A stretch of 64,000 nucleotides of DNA from Hygrophila difformis (GCA_030278955.1 JAOANR010000008.1:40221301-40285300); one strand, 5' to 3'. Numbered from the stretch's first letter, positions 32,200 through 44,490 are shown. Program-made: numbers and translations. The notes: generated from the letters alone by a model not told the origin.

Positions 32200-35100
32200 C
32201 TAGAAATCGTGCAGGTGGCGCGCGCTACTCTGCGTGCACCCGGTGAGGAAATATCGTAATGTATGAAAATACACATTTTCTATGGTGAAAAGCAATGGGA
32301 GAACAAAATATTATAAAATTATAAAATGAGCATAAGGTGCAATGTTAATTGCCGTCTTTTCATCTTTTACTATATAGGCGGATGATCTTTCAAAATTTGC
32401 GTGCCAATGAGCAAACAGAAACCACCACTTCACGCACAGTGCAACAGAATTGGTAATGGAATAAAAGAGATAACCTCTTCCTTTAAGGCTTCAATAATAG
32501 CCACACAAGCTTTAAAGTGTGGCATCCCTTCAAAATATGAACCACCGTTGTTATTTATTTTCCATGATCAACGAAAAAATTGATAACTGCAAAATATAGT
32601 CACAAGTCATTTGCGTTGCGTGCAAGGAAAGATTTTGCGATTGACAGGTAAAAGGAAAGGAGGTCTTGTTAACCAACAAAAATAAGCTTCACATTTCCCA
32701 ATAATAGACTTTTAAGGAAGCACAATAGTATATGGAAATGAATAAGAGCAGTAGCAAAAATGTAAGGCATTTAAAAATAATATCAACCCTTTTGTATCAA
32801 CACCAGGCTAAATTTCGAAGGAAACAATTAAATTTTCATCGAAATAGAACCCAAACACCTAATCAACAAGTCTTGAACATGGCAATATTGAGATTTCACA
32901 ATGACAAAATTTAATGCCATTATGGTGCTTGTGGTTCTTGTCTGCTTCACCATTTAACATTACCTGAATTGGGATCATAGAGTCTCATTGAGGAAAATCA
33001 GCTTTCTTTCAAGCAAGAAAAGATCCATCATGCTACAAAGAGGATGAATAACACCACCAGCTTCTGTAATTGTTCACCAACCAAACAAGGCTCATCCAGA
33101 CCCCTCCAGGTATTCATAAATCACCTAAAAACTACCAAACATTCAATTCAGAAAATCACATCCATTTGTACCTCTCACCAAAATGTGGCCAGGGTAAATA
33201 AATGGATTTTAAAATTTTAATTTCATTTAAATAATACAAATTTAAGTGGGGAAAATAGTAACTATGCTAGATCTCTCCAAAGTGTTCCTTCAAAATAGTT
33301 CAAAGAACCATTTGTAGAGGATGAAAAACATTTTACAAACATTCAACTATTGTCTTTACCCAAAATGATGAACACTTCAAAGTAATAGCAATTTATTTGC
33401 CATCAGATCTAATATCAGATTCTACTATATGAGAAATTCAACTATAGAATTCTTGACCTCATTTCGCATGAAATTGAGATAGCCCTATCTCTTAATGACA
33501 TTGTTTGAAAATGAATCAGCTGCAAAAAAAAAAAAATAAATAAAAAAAAAATTATAACAATTTAGAAGCATCAAAATCTACAGATGAACTTGAGAATGCC
33601 CAAATTCTAATATAAAATGAATTAGAAATGAAAGAATACCTTATGAACTGCAATTCCAAATAATTACAGGAGAAGCCTCAATCAAGCATGACACACCAGT
33701 ATACATCGCTTTTCCATACGGAGAAATACAATTGTTTTATCACCGACAATGGAGTCATCATGGTACTAAGGCCAAAGAAAATCATATATATATGAGATGT
33801 CTACTCTAAACGATGGATTAAAGAAGTATATTCCTCCAAGAATCACGCCTATACAATCATCACCAAGTCATGGTGCCAAGAATAAACATATATGTGGTCT
33901 AAATTGGAGTATTCCCTAAACTTTCCCTCCCTTGATTCACTCTTATCTTATTCTTTCCTATCCTCTTTTGAATAACTAAACGGCAAAAATTGTGGTCTTT
34001 CAAAAATACTGGCTTTCAACTCTTTCTAATGGCGGGCTTCTATTAATAAGGTAGTTATTCCCGAGTTAGCCCTATGTATTGTTTGAAGTGACTGGAGACT
34101 TAGTCTTCAATAGCCTTATATAGAAATCCAATCTTATTTTAGGGAGGTAGGAGCGAAAATCAAAATGGTAGACCAATTCATCATAAGAAATTTTAGCAGG
34201 AAGAGTTTGTGGGTTCTACTGGGCTACAAGAACCAAGGCAAACTATATAGGCAAGCAAACATAATATCCAATCTGTAACACTTGTTCAGAAAACGCGAAA
34301 TTGACAACTGGGGAAGTAGTACTTAATACGAGAGAAAAAAAAAATCCAAAAGAATTTCAAGATATTAGGTAACCAGGTAAACAATCAGATAGATTGGAAA
34401 TATACACCTGCAAACGCAAAATTTCTTGGTGAATATAAGGATCAAGATATTACCAATTTCGATTAGAAGCTCCAAAATGATGAGATTCAGCTCCTCCAAA
34501 AAAAATAAAAGCTCCTCCAAAAAATGATGAGATTCAGAATGAGAACAGTATGGGCGTGAAGCTCATTTGTAGCCATCAAGTTTGCTTTGAGGCCACCAAA
34601 CTGTTGCCTTGGAATAGAAATTCCAGATTACATTGGTTAGTCAACATGGTGTAAGACGCAGGACATTGTTTACAATCTCAGGTTGTCAATAATATTGATT
34701 CACTAAACAAAACAATATAGTCCAAAGCCAAAGATCCAATAGATCCAAATTCGACCTATCATGCCTGAATATAAATCCAAGGACAATCAATTATTTGCAT
34801 ATTGCACAATGAAAATGTAACTTTGATTATATAGTAAGTAGGTTTCAAATATGTTTCAAAAGGGTATAAAAATAGCAATCAAAACATACTAACAATCAAC
34901 AATCATAAAAACAAAAATAATTCTCAAGTTTAAGGATTATAGCCTGATGCATGAAGGAAAAAATCAAAAATTTCTGATACACCTCTATATAAAAGGATCT
35001 ATCTAGTTCAACTTCCATATTTAACAAAGTGGAGTAAAACAAAATCCTGAACCACAATGTATCTGAATCAGTTCATCAGTCAATGGTGAATGCAAAGAAA

Positions 35101-36824
35101 TCTATACATTAAAAAAGAAAAAAAAATATTGAGACAAAATAAAACAATAAAACAAATGAAAACACAACTACCCCATGAGAGAGTCAAATTAGGAAAGAGG
35201 GTGGTGCAAAATCAATTAATGAGATTTGGAAAAGAAAATGGGTTTACTAACTTAATTATTAGGCAAAATCATGCTCAAATCAAATAAAAAGTATTTCGCT
35301 TCTTCAGAAATTTACCACTCTCTTTGGCCACAGAAGTTAGAATATCAGTAACATTAGGCCGATTTGTATCTGAAAAACAAACGATAAAGGCAAAAGTAAA
35401 GCGTAAGTTTACATTAATAGTTAGGACAGAAGTGGAGCAAAAGTTCACATGGATAAAGGCATGAAATTGAAGCATTCGAGTTTCAAGCTGTTTCACCCGT
35501 CAAAAATACACATAACCGTTGATATCGTATGTAGGATGCCTTTATCAAATAAGACCATGGGTACCTATATGATACAATATATAAAACAATTTAGTTTGAT
35601 AGGGGCAAAAGGAATTACTCGAAAACTTTTTCCTAAATGCAGTTTCATTGACAACCAAGATTCGAAATTGTAACCAAAACTCAATAAAATCACACAAACT
35701 CAACCCAAATCCACCGGCTGACCCCAAAATGCAGGCACACGAGAAAAGATATTCTAATTAATAAGTCCATGCTCACACAACTGAATAACTCTAAAACAAG
35801 AAGCATGTATCCATTTAACCCTTCAATTTGCACAAAATAACTTCTTAGAAATCCAGCCCAATTTATCTAAATAATTCAAGGAAATCAATCGCAATATTTG
35901 AATATACAAATCCTACAAAATTCTTAGAACAATTAAATTAGGCACTCACCCATCTTCCACTTCAACCCACGTTGCCACCGTTGGTCACCCATACAAAGCC
36001 ACCACCGCCACCAGCGAACTCCAGTCAACCACCGCCACGCCCAGATCGCCAGCGCATCACTGGCAGCGCAGCAGCAGTGCCACCTCCCCCAGCAGCTCCT
36101 CCGGCGCCCCGCCTTCTGCCTGTCTCCATTGTCGCGGCCACTCAGCCGCGTACAGCGGCTCACGTTCCCAAAGAAAGAATAAGGGGAAATAAATGGGGGA
36201 AAGGGGAACCCAATGTCCCAATCCTTACCTTTAAGCTCCCAAAAATGGATGATTGCAATTTCCAATTCGCGATTGGGTCTCAAGGATAGGAGGCAATCAC
36301 ACGAAGAATCACAGTAGCACTGTTACACTATGGTGGCGGCGACGCGAGGCACCAGGGCGGTGGAGGAGGAGCGAGCGAACAGGTTGAGAGCGGCGGCGGC
36401 GCGAGTGGGGCAGCGGCGCCGCGTCGCTGGGATGGCTGACGGTGCGGCACGAGCGGGGCAAGGCAACGGTTGAGGAAAATGTATACAATTGAAGAGGGAT
36501 TTGAGAACAAGAAAGAGGCGGAGCGGTTTGAGAATTTAGGGTTTGCAAAGGACCAACAGGAAGAAGGGGAGAAATCAGAAGAAGGTTTGGTGGGGTAGGT
36601 TCGGAATAAGGACGACGACGGTGACAGGATAGCAAAGGCTGGAGGAAGAGGAAGAGAACGCTGCAAGGGCAGCGAGGAGGGAAGGGACGCAGAAGAGCGA
36701 GAGAGAGGACGGCGAGAATCTGAGATGATGAAGAGGCAGAGTGGGTCAAGAGCAAGCAGGGGTCGGGTCAGATCCACTACTGTTCCCAAGGGAACAACTG
36801 TACACAACTGTAGTAATATTCAGA
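32200..36824 (-). mobile_element. Helitron with captured sequence (unit 1), 3' end facing the small Helitron
   Basis: The minus strand ends in a GC-rich imperfect stem (agtagcgcgcgcc...) then ten or so bases and CTAG|T (32203-32200). This end shares GTAGCGCGCG and GATTTCTAGTA with the Helitron end at 36844, so both belong to one family. The 5' end may be A|TCTGAATATTACTACAG at 36824. The interior has a GC-rich promoter-like block (35941-36770) and a possible exon with good splice sites (35369-35316, 18 codons). The element is without visible Rep/helicase, so it is non-autonomous. Confidence 0.45.
35941..36770 (-). other. GC-rich promoter/5'-exon-like block in the Helitron (unit 1)
   Basis: GC-rich island in AT-rich surroundings. 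A minus-strand donor-like GCTTAAAG|GTAAGG lies near 36230, as in a first exon. Long frames on both strands are rich in Pro, Arg and Ser and look like by-products of base composition. Possibly the captured 5' part of a host gene that I cannot identify. Confidence 0.35.
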
Positions 36825-36843
36825 TTCATATTTATATATATTA

Positions 36844-36880
36844 CTAGAAATCTCTTGTCGCGCGCTACGCCGCGCGGGCT
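36844..36880 (-). mobile_element. Helitron 3' terminus (unit 1)
   Basis: Minus strand: a perfect 6-bp CGCGCG stem with a 6-nt loop (36859-36864 with 36871-36876), 11 bases, then CTAG (36847-36844) and T. This is the textbook Helitron end. The body extends to the right but its 5' end was not located. Confidence 0.7.
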
Positions 36881-37685
36881 TTGAAGACTTAAATTTTGTA
36901 ATGAAATTATAGATGAAATATAAAGACCCAAGGGAACTAATGATTTCACTATTGTAAAACAATCATACTGCCTGCAATAGAGAGCACCATCAACCTTTGT
37001 GCATTCGTGAAATGGTAATTTAATTATCAAGTAAAAGAAGCAACAACCATAAGAATCCATTCAAGTCAAATGTAGCAAAAATATAGTACTAAATCCAAGA
37101 AATGTAAAATCATCAATGCGCATTAAGGTCCAAAGAAAAATCTAGCATTCTGCATTAATAACTCATTTGTAAAGGAAAAATACACCAAGATTAGCTGATT
37201 GTGATTAGCCAATGGGAGACATGCATCGGGACAACACCCGGAAAATAAGTCGCATAAATCATAAGAGAGAAATTGGGCATGACAATATCAATTCTGACAC
37301 CTAGCGAGAGAGAGCACATCAATCAGGTAACACTCCAATTCAATGGCCTTGAAGATTAATTTTAAAGTAAGATCAAGTAATACATAGACAAACATCTCAA
37401 GGATTCTAGCAAGATAAAAAAAAAAAAAAAAAAAGGAAATGTAGTAGAACTTTGTTTTGTAATGTGGTAGAACATATAAAATAAAAGTATTGCCAGTCAG
37501 GCAGTCACCTCCACTAGACTCAAAATTTTGTTTCGATAAGCAAAATAACAAAACTTTGATGATGCGTGAAGCATATGTTGTCAGCCGTATATATCTGGTA
37601 ATGTGTTGTCTTAACCAATCTGAATGTCACAAAAGCCTTCAATAGAAAAAAGAGGACGAAAAGAAATGCAAGATACATCTAACTA
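36881..37685. other. likely Helitron interior, no gene recognised (unit 1)
   Basis: AT-rich, with an A20 tract near 37420. No open frame with a recognisable domain. Confidence 0.4.
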
Positions 37686-37740
37686 CTCCCTCTGTCCCCC
37701 GTTTAAAGTGTCTGAAAACCATGTTTTGTAATATTAGCAC
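37686..37740. mobile_element. Stowaway-like MITE left-end fragment (unit 1)
   Basis: TA|CTCCCTCTGTCCCCCGTTTAAAG matches the MITE ends elsewhere in the window. No matching right end follows. Confidence 0.45.
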
Positions 37741-37981
37741 CAGTTATGGGAAGAGTGCATAAAAGTAGAACTAACAGGCTCTTTACATAGGGAATGTAAA
37801 GAGCGCTTTTGAATAATTTCTGTTAGATCGAAAAATAAACCGTAATGCATGTCCTTTAAGGACCCACTACCCAGAAACAAATTATTTATTATTACACATC
37901 CTTCCATCAGTTATAATACTGAAATGACATTACTCTTATTAATGCTTTAGATCTATTTCTAATCGGAAAAAATGCCAAAAA

Positions 37982-38501
37982 GGTGCCATAACTTTTCATA
38001 TTTTTCAATTTGGTGCTTTTCAATTTGGTGCCATAAGTTTGGAGTTTGTTAATTTGGTGCCATAACTTTGCTAATATTCTCTAAAATGGTCCCATCAGGC
38101 CTTAATCACCCATATTTATTGACGTGATACGAGATTAGTGTACATAATTAATTTAATTGTATCATGTAGGTGTCATGCAGACATTGACTGAGTTTGACCT
38201 ACAGATGTGGACACTTTCTGACCCTATTTCCGATTTAAAGGCGTCCTTCGTACTCTGCAAGTACGCACCAAATGGGCTAGAAAGTATGCACATGTGTAGA
38301 TTAAACTCAGTCAATGCCTTAGTGTCACCTAAATAGCACAATTAAATAAATTATTTACATTAATCTCATGCCACATAAGCAAATGTGGGTGACTAATGAC
38401 CGATGGGACCATTTTGGAGAGTATTAGCAAAGTTATGTCACCAAATTAGAAAACTCCAAACTTATGGCACCAAATTGAAAAATAGGAAAAGTTATGGCAC
38501 C
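37982..38501. mobile_element. foldback element with ~150-bp inverted repeats (unit 1)
   Basis: ggtgccataacttttcatat... at the left reappears inverted at the right, ending gttatggcacc. The arms include ttggtgccataagtttgga and ctaaaatggtcccatc and pair for roughly 130-150 bp. No target duplication is obvious, so the superfamily is unresolved. Unit 1 has a 15-bp internal duplication (tttggtgcttttcaa) absent from unit 2. Confidence 0.75.
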
Positions 38502-38598
38502 ATATCAACTTCTTTTTTACTATTCAATAAAACACAAAATGATATCATATCCAGTTCAAGTGACTATCACGTGACATCCTTGCATATTTTTTTATTTT

Positions 38599-39691
38599 GG
38601 TTTTGGTTAGGGTGCGATCAAGTTATTTGACTTGATGTACTGCGGCAGATTTCCACCATTGATTAATTTTGTAAATCAACGGTTGAGATTAACTTGAAGG
38701 TTAAAATAGTAAATTTGCTATATTATTTGAGAATGAACATTCTTCTTCCATCTTCCGTTCTTCTTCTCTTCTTCTCTGCATTTCAAAGATCGATATTACA
38801 TTACCTTCCAATTTACTTAATTATGTTGCTATACATACATGTAAGTCGATGAAATGTTTTAAAATAAAATCGTTGAATTGTTCATGAAAACGTACCCGAA
38901 ATGTTCATAGTTGAGTCGCTGAATTTGCTGATGAAAAGTCGCTGAATTGTTCTTGATAGCATCGCTGAATTGTTCTTGATAAGGTCGCTGAAATGTTCAT
39001 GAAAACGTCGCTGAATTATTTTTGGTATCATCGCTGCATTGTATTTCGTAGCATCGCCGAATTCTTCTTTGCAACGTCGTTGAATTCTTCTCGCCAGTCT
39101 CGCTGAATTCTTCTAAGTGTGGTCGCTGAATTCCTATACATATAGTCGGTGAAATATATTTGATAGCATCACTAAATTATTTTCGGTAGCACCACAGAAT
39201 TGTATTTTGGTAGCATCGCTGAATTCTTCTTGATTGTGTCGCTGAATTCTTATAGGCAGGGTCGCTGAATACTTCTAGGTAGTGTCCCTGAATTATTTTG
39301 ATAGCATCACTGAATTGTTTTTTGATGCACCACGGAATTGTATTTTGTAGCATCGCTGAATTCTTCTTGATTGTGTCGCTGAATTATGCTTTGCACAGTC
39401 GCTGAATTCTTCATGCAATATTTTTGATAGCATCACAGAATTATTTTTTTGTAGCATCGCTGAAATGATCTATTAATAGATTTGTTACCAAATATTATTT
39501 GAAATATTAGATACGATTACCAAATCTTTGATATGATTTACCAAGTATTAGATATGATAACATACTAAATATAGGGTTATGATTTCATTATGACAATTAT
39601 ACCCTTTTTCATTTACAACCCTTGGATTTTAAATGAACGGTTGAGATCTTCGATGTGCTGCGGATTTCTTAATCGCACCATAACCGAACCC
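38599..39691. mobile_element. Mutator-like MITE with 9-bp target duplication (unit 1)
   Basis: The ends GGTTTTGGTTAGGGTGCGAT and, inverted, GGGTTCGGTTATGGTGCGAT match at 20 of 24 positions. They are flanked by an identical 9-bp repeat ttttatttt (38590-38598 and 39692-39700), the Mutator signature. Subterminal sequence (aacggttgagat, tgcgg...atttc) is also inverted. The 1,093-bp interior has no coding capacity and is dominated by a minisatellite. Confidence 0.87.
38845..39472. repeat. minisatellite with tcgctgaatt core (unit 1)
   Basis: About 25 loosely spaced copies of the 10-mer tcgctgaatt or one-base variants occur every 25-30 bp, separated by cttcttgatagca-like spacers. It fills the middle of the Mutator-like MITE. 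All frames contain stops. Confidence 0.85.
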
Positions 39692-40139
39692 TTTTATTTT
39701 CCACCCATTCCACAGATGAGGATTTAGGCTGTGCCAAGGTTTCTATTTCCACACAAAATATGAGGCCAATCTCCCCATCTTTGAGTGCAGAGAGTTAAGA
39801 GACCTGCACTGGTGTGAAAGCCAGACTTGAAGTCAGTCTAGAAGTTGCAACTCCACTACACCCAAATTATTTCTCCTTAAATCTGCATATTTTGATCCTA
39901 AATAAACAATAATTAAGTTGCAAAAAATACTTGAAGAAACCACAATCTCATGCATAGTGACGCCTAATGTAAAAGTCTCTGTTTCACAGCAAGCAAATAA
40001 AAAATAGGGAGGTTATATATGAATGAAGATCCCCATTCAAATTTCTAAGAGGCCCGATGTATATCATTAAAGAGGTTCCAACCAAGTGCCAATTGAATTG
40101 GTTATGAAACCTTAAAACAATAATAGAAGCCAAATCATA

Positions 40140-42281
40140 CTTCTTGGCAACTTTGGCAGCAAGCTTGCTCTGGCCAATTGATACACGTAGCTCCAGTGCC
40201 ATCCTGACCAAGCATACCATACCCTTCTCCAAGTCCATCACCTTCAAAGTATCACAAAGTACAAAAATTGAAAAATCTATTCAGCAACCCAATACCTTAA
40301 AGAATGAAAACATATATGAAACAAAAACGGCTCTAATCAGTGTCCAAAACGGAAAGAATGTACTACATTATGTAACCTAACTGGAGAAGTGATAATGTCA
40401 GGATTCAGATCAAGTCAAGCAAGCAGGTCAGAACCGGTCGTTGATAAACTAATCAGTGCTTCTACATTATTAGATCAACAGTTGAATTGACGTATTGGAA
40501 CATCTAATGAGATTTCTTCTGGTATGCCGAACTGCATCCTATTTGCCAGCTTCCGCATGTCTGTGATAGCATATCTGATAGACGATAATGACCAAATTAG
40601 TGCTTTCTTTCTTAATTTAAAAATAGGCTATGCAGACTCAAAATTACCTTTCTTTCATTTTTGGTAACCTGCGACCACCCCTCCTCTTTTTGGGCTCTGA
40701 ATCTGGAACTGGAAGAGGTTTAGGCTGCTTAGCAGGAGGAGGTTCTTGCCATTTCTCAATCTTCTTGTGAATCTCTGCGCGAAAAGTTCTCCCAGCATTT
40801 CCAGTTGGATCTCCCCTAGTAGAATCTACACGTGCTGCAAGAGTAGATTTTGCTGCCAGAAGTCGGCAGGCGCACATCCTTAAGGAAGGAGCGGTGCTCT
40901 GGAATATCTTTGTTAGTTCAAGATAACCAACACGAAATTGAGAAGTTGTTGTGGAAAACCCAGCTACGTTTTTCTTTTTTGCACCAAGAAGCTGAACAAT
41001 GTGCAGGCATCTTTGCCAGTGCTGACAGACCACCAGCTGTCCCCATAAGTTTCGCACCCACAGCACTTCCAACTATAGCAGAAAGATTTGGAGCAATGTA
41101 TCCCATTCGACTCTCTAGAAAATCAGGAACCTTCTTCTTCGCTGAATCTAGAGCCAGAGCCCGATCACATGCATCAATGGTCTTCTGCAATACATCCTCC
41201 GGAAGACGCTTGCCACTGGTAGTAGATGCAGTAACGGAAACAACCATAATAATGGCAGAGGGTAAAAGGCCTTGTAAATCAACAAGTGTCAAATCCACTT
41301 CATTTCCTAACCTTTTAACAAATCTATGGGGTGATGAACCAGAGATTCAAGCTCTGGAAACTTTAAACGGTACTTGTCCCTGATGAAATTATGAATGATC
41401 ACTATTTCATTTTCAACATCAACTGATAATGCATTAGAACCCACTATCAATTCGAATTCAGGATCAACTTCTTAAACAATTCCATGAGAAGCATTCTCAG
41501 ACCCCTTTTCCAGTGCATCTTCCACTTTCTGCAAGCAAAACATCAAAGTATTACATTTCAAATAATGAGGCGGGTCATGCAACCAACAAGTCATGAACAT
41601 AGTGGAATCTGAAGTTTTAATAATTAAGTGACTGAGTCTCAATCATTAAACTATAAAACTAAAACAATAATAATAATGACAAATTATAGAAAGATACTAA
41701 AAATATAATTAAATAATTTCTCATTATTATAAATAATTTCTCATTTAATGGTATTAAGTAACAATAAAATCACTTTTTTTTTAATATATCCATAACATCA
41801 AAAATAATTAATCAAGTTAGTGAATTTGTTGTATCACTTAATGAATAAGAACTTAATCCATTAAGATTTCATGATAAGTCGATTAATCAAACAAGGATTT
41901 AGTGGAAGAACCTAAAGTTGCCAAACAACACAAAAATAAAACATTAAATTCACTCAAGAGATGCGGATAACTCATACTCTAGAAATTAAAACTGACCTGC
42001 ATTATATCTATGTAGCGTTGTGTGCTTTGCAGTTGGACACACTATCCAGGTCATCATATTTAAGTGATTCAATATCAGCCAGGTCACCATCGATATCTTC
42101 TTCCATGTGCTCGGCATTGTCATTCTCCGCATCATAAAGATATAAACTTTCAGCTGAAGACCAGAAGCAATGTAGAGAACATCAAAATGGAACTTGTAAA
42201 CGAAAGCTTACTAACCAGAAGTTCATCTTCATTGTCGGACAGCTCATCAAGATCAGCCAGATAAGAGTCATTTAATGTTCC
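40140..42281 (-). pseudogene. PRP31: PRP31 (pre-mRNA splicing factor 31) pseudogene, unit 1
   Basis: PRP31 bridges U4 snRNA and U6 within the U4/U6.U5 tri-snRNP through its Nop domain. Recognisable exons: 42281-42216 (SYLADLDELSDNEDE), ~42154-41997 (IESLKYDDLDSVS), 41528-40648 (ENEIVIIHNFIRDKY; the Nop region SVTASTTSGK, ESRMGYIAPNLSAIVGSAVG, KLMGTAGGLSALAKMPA; then KWQEPPPAKQPKPLPVPDSE and KKRRGGRRL), 40574-~40490 (YAITDMRKLANRM) and ~40241-40140 (GDGLGEGYGMLGQ, SKLAAKVAKK). Splice sites remain, so it is a decayed genomic copy, not a retrocopy. Lesions: 1-nt loss near 42030, TAA at 41472-41474, deletion/frameshift near 41320, 2-nt loss near 41000, frame loss near 40490 and 40190. The last exon is not found. 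Confidence 0.92.
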
Positions 42282-43931
42282 CTGAAACACAAGAAAAATT
42301 ATGTTTCAACAAAAGTTGGGAGATGTTTCAGTTATCCTCATAAATATTTATGTATTCTGCATATACGAAAATCAACATTTCACGGAACCAAATCAGTGGT
42401 CATTCTGTGCAATACAGTTCCTTCGCCGATACATGATATCTAGAAAATTCCAGATCAAGAAAACAGATTGTGGCAAGCGGTGTCGGATGGTGGCCGGCAG
42501 CAAGAAATTGCGAGATATGGGATCGGAAAAGTTAGTCCCTACTCTAAAAATCAAGAACCCAAAAAACTTCTTGATCTGCATTCATTTTACTTACATTCTC
42601 CACGAGATTTAACAAATGTTTGCATCTTGCATGGCATTATGCAAGCATCCAACCAAATTTATTAATATAAAAAAAAGAAGTTGAATAAAATAGTAATCCT
42701 AGGTAATAGTGATGCTGATGCTGGGCAAATATAATTGTTTATATAGGTACGAACACTACTTCAAAAGCAACAGTAGTGAAAATAATACTAAATTCAAAAA
42801 GGCCTCTATTCTTTGCTACTCTTGCTAGTTAAATTGGTTCCTCTCAAACATCTTTAAGAATCATAATTAATCATTAAGATGCTAACCTTCAATACCAATT
42901 CTTCCTTCCAGCTCACTAGCCTTTGCAAAGGACCCTGAGGAAGTCCTCGTCGATTAACACGGAAAAAATATTAAGATCAGTATTATAGTATACTCTAGTA
43001 AGGCAAGTGTAGTGGCTATTTAAAATACTAATGAAATCTGTGTCATATCAGATTTTCTATTAAGCCACCAAACTTCTAAATAATGTAAAGCCAAAAGAAA
43101 ACTCTTTTTTTGATAAAAATAAACAAGTCATTATTAGCCCAAGAAAACTCAAAGTAGTGCAGCAATTTTATCTCACTTGAACTTACCTGATGATACAGAA
43201 TTAACTCCTAAAGTATGAAAGGGCACATCCAATACCATATGAGCCTACATCAACAAAAACTAAAGCCCAGTTGGATTTCAGAACGAACATTTCAGCAAGC
43301 ATAATAGAAAACAATAATTGTAAGTAGAATTCAATTAAAAAAATGTCTCAAGTTTCAACAAATATGCAACAAATTGAAGTGTGTAAGACACAAACAGGAA
43401 CACGACAAAGAAATAATTACTTTGGATTTAACAACACAAGGTCAGGCATTTCACAAACATTAAGCAGCCGGCCCCCATAACTAATCCTCTAGCATTGAGC
43501 CCGATTCCTCTAAAATACCTACAGAAATCCTCATTTTATGAGTAAGATCGGTTTCTTTTTTTTTTTTCCTTTTCGACTGTAACTAATCATTATCCATCGG
43601 CCACACAGACCAGAGAAAACACAAAATCGGCAGAGAAAACACAAAATAGGTACCGTACTACGGGGAAGTCTGAAAAGGAATTAGACAGACAGGAAGGGGC
43701 TTTAGGCAAACTTGGGAACACAATTGCAACATCAGAAAACCCAACCCCGCTACAATTGTTTAGCATATCTATGAACATTGCTTAGCCTAAACTGAAGAAG
43801 GATTTGCCGACACAGCCAAACAACTCAGATTTAATGTATATGAAATTTGAGAAAGGCTTACACAAAAAATGAGTTAAATTTGAGAAAGGCATACTCTTAA
43901 CCGAAATGAACGCCTGCAATGGGATGGGAGG
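42282..43931. other. upstream flank of the PRP31 relic (unit 1)
   Basis: AT-rich. Exon 1 with the start codon should lie here but could not be identified. Short frames have no recognisable content. Confidence 0.45.
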
Positions 43932-44490
43932 ATCTCCCCCGATTGATCGATAATGTGTTCCCATCAATCCTCATAACAGTACCAATAGCGGAAGCAATAA
44001 CTCGAATACCCTGCTCTTTATAAAGCGCCGGATTCAAATCAGCGAATCGGACCCAAGTCTGAATTGTGTTCACCTTGGAAACCGCCGGCTTAAAATCCTT
44101 ATTCCATCGCATAATGGCCAAACAATGATCATAGATCATCCATGGCCCTTGCGTAAGAACCTTCTCTCTATCAGTCTGCAAGGCGAAATTTGCAATAAAG
44201 CAGCCATGTCCAACATCCAACAAATCAAAAGTAGACTCCAGTTTCCACACCCTCTTTAGATGCGCATTCATGGCCATGTAACCAACGGTGACACCTAGGG
44301 GTTTGATAATCAATGTCTCCTTCCAGGGTTCATACCATGCATCCAACACGGACGGAGCGAATCGAATCCGGGGACAGCGTCGGTGAGCACCCTCCCGATC
44401 AATCGTGGCCAAATTTGACTTGAGTAAATCCGGAAGTTCCTCCACCGGCTCAGGAACCGGCATGGTACTTGCAGCAACAGCATGGTACAT
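43897..44490 (-). pseudogene. chimeric stub of LINE B ORF1 at the unit 1/2 junction
   Basis: The first 186 residues are LINE B ORF1 (as 31257-30699). After the breakpoint at 43932 the frame runs into unit-end sequence for 11 more residues (SSHPIAGVHFG) and stops at 43897. It lacks the zinc knuckle and is a by-product of the duplication. Confidence 0.9.

Larger units (their letters stand above)
30699..43931. repeat. tandem array unit 1 (13,233 bp)
   Basis: The sequence from atctcccccgattgatcg (30699) through ggatgggagg (43931) recurs at 43932 and again at 57158 with a few scattered differences. Its first 556 bp are the 5' part of LINE B ORF1. The remainder is flanking sequence with Helitrons, other elements and a PRP31 relic. 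Unit 1 is the only copy attached to the rest of LINE B, so its left edge is the breakpoint of the duplication. Confidence 0.95.

Noticed and set aside
35972..36289. Plus-strand Pro-rich frame of 105 codons in the GC block, repeated in each unit
   Set aside because: No domain, lies opposite an equally long frame; conservation between units only reflects recent duplication.
36309..36807. Long Pro/Ser/Arg-rich minus-strand frames (and their copies at 49555-50053 and 62787-63285)
   Set aside because: Two overlapping frames of similar length in GC-rich DNA with biased composition; more likely a promoter or leader than protein.
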